A stretch of 9,057 nt of DNA, taken from the NCBI GenBank assembly GCA_964463145.1, contig CAYXBG010000072.1, positions 1-9,057 on the forward strand. The letters run 5' to 3'. Positions 8,483 through 9,057 of this stretch are shown piece by piece. The translations under genes were made by a program, and so were the position numbers. Positions within the stretch are counted from its first letter, which is position 1. Every line of letters begins with the position of its first letter. This DNA is from CAYXBG01 sp964463145 (GTDB taxonomy: Bacteria > Acidobacteriota > UBA6911 > RPQK01 > CBDAPI01). The notes below the pieces were generated by a model, which was not told where the DNA came from, ran no database searches, and saw only the letters and a list, made by a program, of their open reading frames with translations.

Positions 8483-8851
8483 TTATTTATCTCCAGAAGG
8501 TACCAATTTTCCGACCAGAACGGTGCCTTCCTGAGGGTTGAATATCCCTGTTACCTTAACCTCGACGTTTCGCCGTTTCTGGGAACTCTCCAGTAGATTT
8601 AAGGCCATCTCATCTCCCTGGGTATCAAATTTGAAAAATATGGGGTCAACCACCAATCCGAAGCCGCTTAATTTACAGTTCCTCATAAGTGAACAGGACA
8701 CGGTATGGTCTGCGACTTTTTCGGGGTTATGGGCGGAAGTTTCTCCGCAAAGGGTATCGATCAGGATCCCGACTTTTGTTTCATTCTCTGCCCAAGCAGA
8801 AATAGTCAATGTTAGTGAGGAAATCAGGAGGAAGCATCTTAGGTTTTTCAT
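8483..8851 (-). CDS. Small secreted protein with paired-cysteine motif, function unknown
   Basis: 122 residues from ATG 8851. A clear signal peptide MKNLRCFLLISSLTLTISAWA would be cleaved at AWA-EN (21-22), leaving about 100 residues. The mature part reads VGILIDTLCGETSAH, then HTVSCSLMRNCKLSG, then FFKFDTQGDE, and closes with VEVKVTGIF...GTVLVGKLV. It thus has D-x-x-C-G followed by H-T-x-x-C-x(5)-C and a short beta-rich tail. I have the impression that small exported proteins of this pattern are common in Acidobacteriota, but I cannot name a family with certainty. The three Cys and the His could bind metal or form a disulfide. GAAGGA (8856-8861) four bases before ATG 8851 sets this start. 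A longer in-frame ORF begins at 8923 but would bury the signal peptide. The TonB receptor lies 100 bases downstream. Confidence 0.8.
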   Translation of the reverse strand: MKNLRCFLLISSLTLTISAWAENETKVGILIDTLCGETSAHNPEKVADHTVSCSLMRNCKLSGFGLVVDPIFFKFDTQGDEMALNLLESSQKRRNVEVKVTGIFNPQEGTVLVGKLVPSGDK

Positions 8852-8855
8852 GAAG

Positions 8856-8861
8856 TCCTTC
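8856..8861 (-). promoter_or_regulatory. Shine-Dalgarno of the small secreted gene
   Basis: The minus strand reads GAAGGA, four bases, then ATG 8851. It overlaps the perfect 10-base palindrome CTTCGCGAAG (8858-8867), which might act as an operator or partly hide the ribosome site, or be chance. Confidence 0.5.
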
Positions 8862-8892
8862 GCGAAGCAGTGTATTGACGTGATTATCTTTG

Positions 8893-8898
8893 AGTATA
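8893..8898 (-). promoter_or_regulatory. Candidate -10 element of the small secreted gene
   Basis: The minus strand reads TATACT (five of six consensus bases) 41 bases before ATG 8851, giving a leader of about 35 bases that includes the Shine-Dalgarno. No convincing -35 hexamer is present at 16-18 bases. Confidence 0.3.
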
Positions 8899-8916
8899 GC
8901 TCATAAAGAAGCAGAA

Positions 8917-8943
8917 TCGACATAGGATTGATTTTGATACAAT
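8917..8943 (+). promoter_or_regulatory. Candidate extended -10 promoter for the right-edge gene
   Basis: The plus strand has TCGACA (8917-8922, five of six to TTGACA), a short 15-base spacer and TGATACAAT (8935-8943), i.e. a TGn-extended -10 with TACAAT. ATG 8950 lies six bases after the -10, so transcription would start at the start codon and give a leaderless message. Confidence 0.38.
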
Positions 8944-8949
8944 GCCTTC

Positions 8950-9057
8950 ATGAGTATTCTGATATTTTCGATTCTTATATCTATTAATCCTGGCTTCGAT
9001 CAGGAGAAGTTGCGCCTCTTCCAGTTCGGCGGTCAGTGTATCGACGGTCATGCTGCA
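8950..9057 (+). CDS. Possible start of an exported or membrane protein (cut by window edge)
   Basis: From ATG 8950 the frame is open for 36 codons to the edge. It starts MSILIFSILISI, a hydrophobic stretch without the usual basic residues, then NPGFDQEKLRLFQFGGQC. There is no Shine-Dalgarno, but the extended -10 element ending at 8943 would make the ATG the first transcribed codon. An antisense frame (8884-9057, minus) is also open and cannot be excluded. I do not recognise the product; too little is present. Confidence 0.3.
   Translation, partial: MSILIFSILISINPGFDQEKLRLFQFGGQCIDGHAA

Noticed and set aside
8884..9057. Minus-strand open frame from the right edge (contains LTAELEEAQLLLIEARINRY)
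   Set aside because: The distal part looks protein-like, but the last 25 codons (KSILCRFCFFMSYTQR) do not, and the candidate -10 of the small gene and the plus-strand extended -10 both lie inside it. Not listed as a gene, though a longer contig could reverse this.

Overview
The window holds six clear genes, one further likely gene cut by the right edge, and little non-coding DNA; no intergenic gap exceeds about 150 bases. The organism is a Gram-negative (diderm) bacterium: there is a TonB-dependent outer-membrane receptor and a periplasmic PBP4-type D,D-peptidase. Base composition is close to balanced. The gene set, and the small secreted cysteine-motif protein in particular, would fit an uncultured Acidobacteriota-like lineage, but that placement is a low-confidence impression. 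No transposon, integrase, phage gene, CRISPR array, rRNA or tRNA was seen.

Layout. Positions 1-692 (minus) carry the N-terminal half of histidyl-tRNA synthetase (hisS). Upstream of it on the same strand is a sodium:solute symporter (819-2288). A 99-base divergent region separates this from dacB (2388-3893, plus), a complete PBP4-type D-alanyl-D-alanine carboxypeptidase/endopeptidase. A 151-base leader with two small hairpins follows, then two riboflavin genes on the plus strand: a riboflavin synthase ORF (4045-5241) and a RibBA-type gene (5273-6418). Convergent with these, only 14 bases away, is a BtuB-like TonB-dependent receptor (6433-8382, minus), preceded by a small secreted protein (8483-8851, minus). 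At the right edge a plus-strand reading frame with a well-placed extended -10 element runs out of the window.

The riboflavin pair is the most unusual part. The riboflavin synthase keeps every known catalytic residue but is about twice the normal length: after residue 197 it continues in frame into a hydrophobic segment and a roughly 180-residue domain I do not recognise, which would lie in the periplasm if the ORF is translated whole. The next gene keeps most of the DHBP synthase signature but has Gln where E. coli RibB has a catalytic His. It also carries a GTP cyclohydrolase II domain in which all three zinc-binding cysteines and the catalytic loop are gone, while the fold-type C-terminal motif is kept. 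This resembles RibBX proteins, so the first GTP-consuming step should be supplied by a ribA elsewhere in the genome. No FMN riboswitch is visible upstream.

The other genes are housekeeping or transport functions with no obvious shared pathway: translation (hisS), sodium-coupled uptake, peptidoglycan remodelling, and outer-membrane uptake of a chelate or cofactor.
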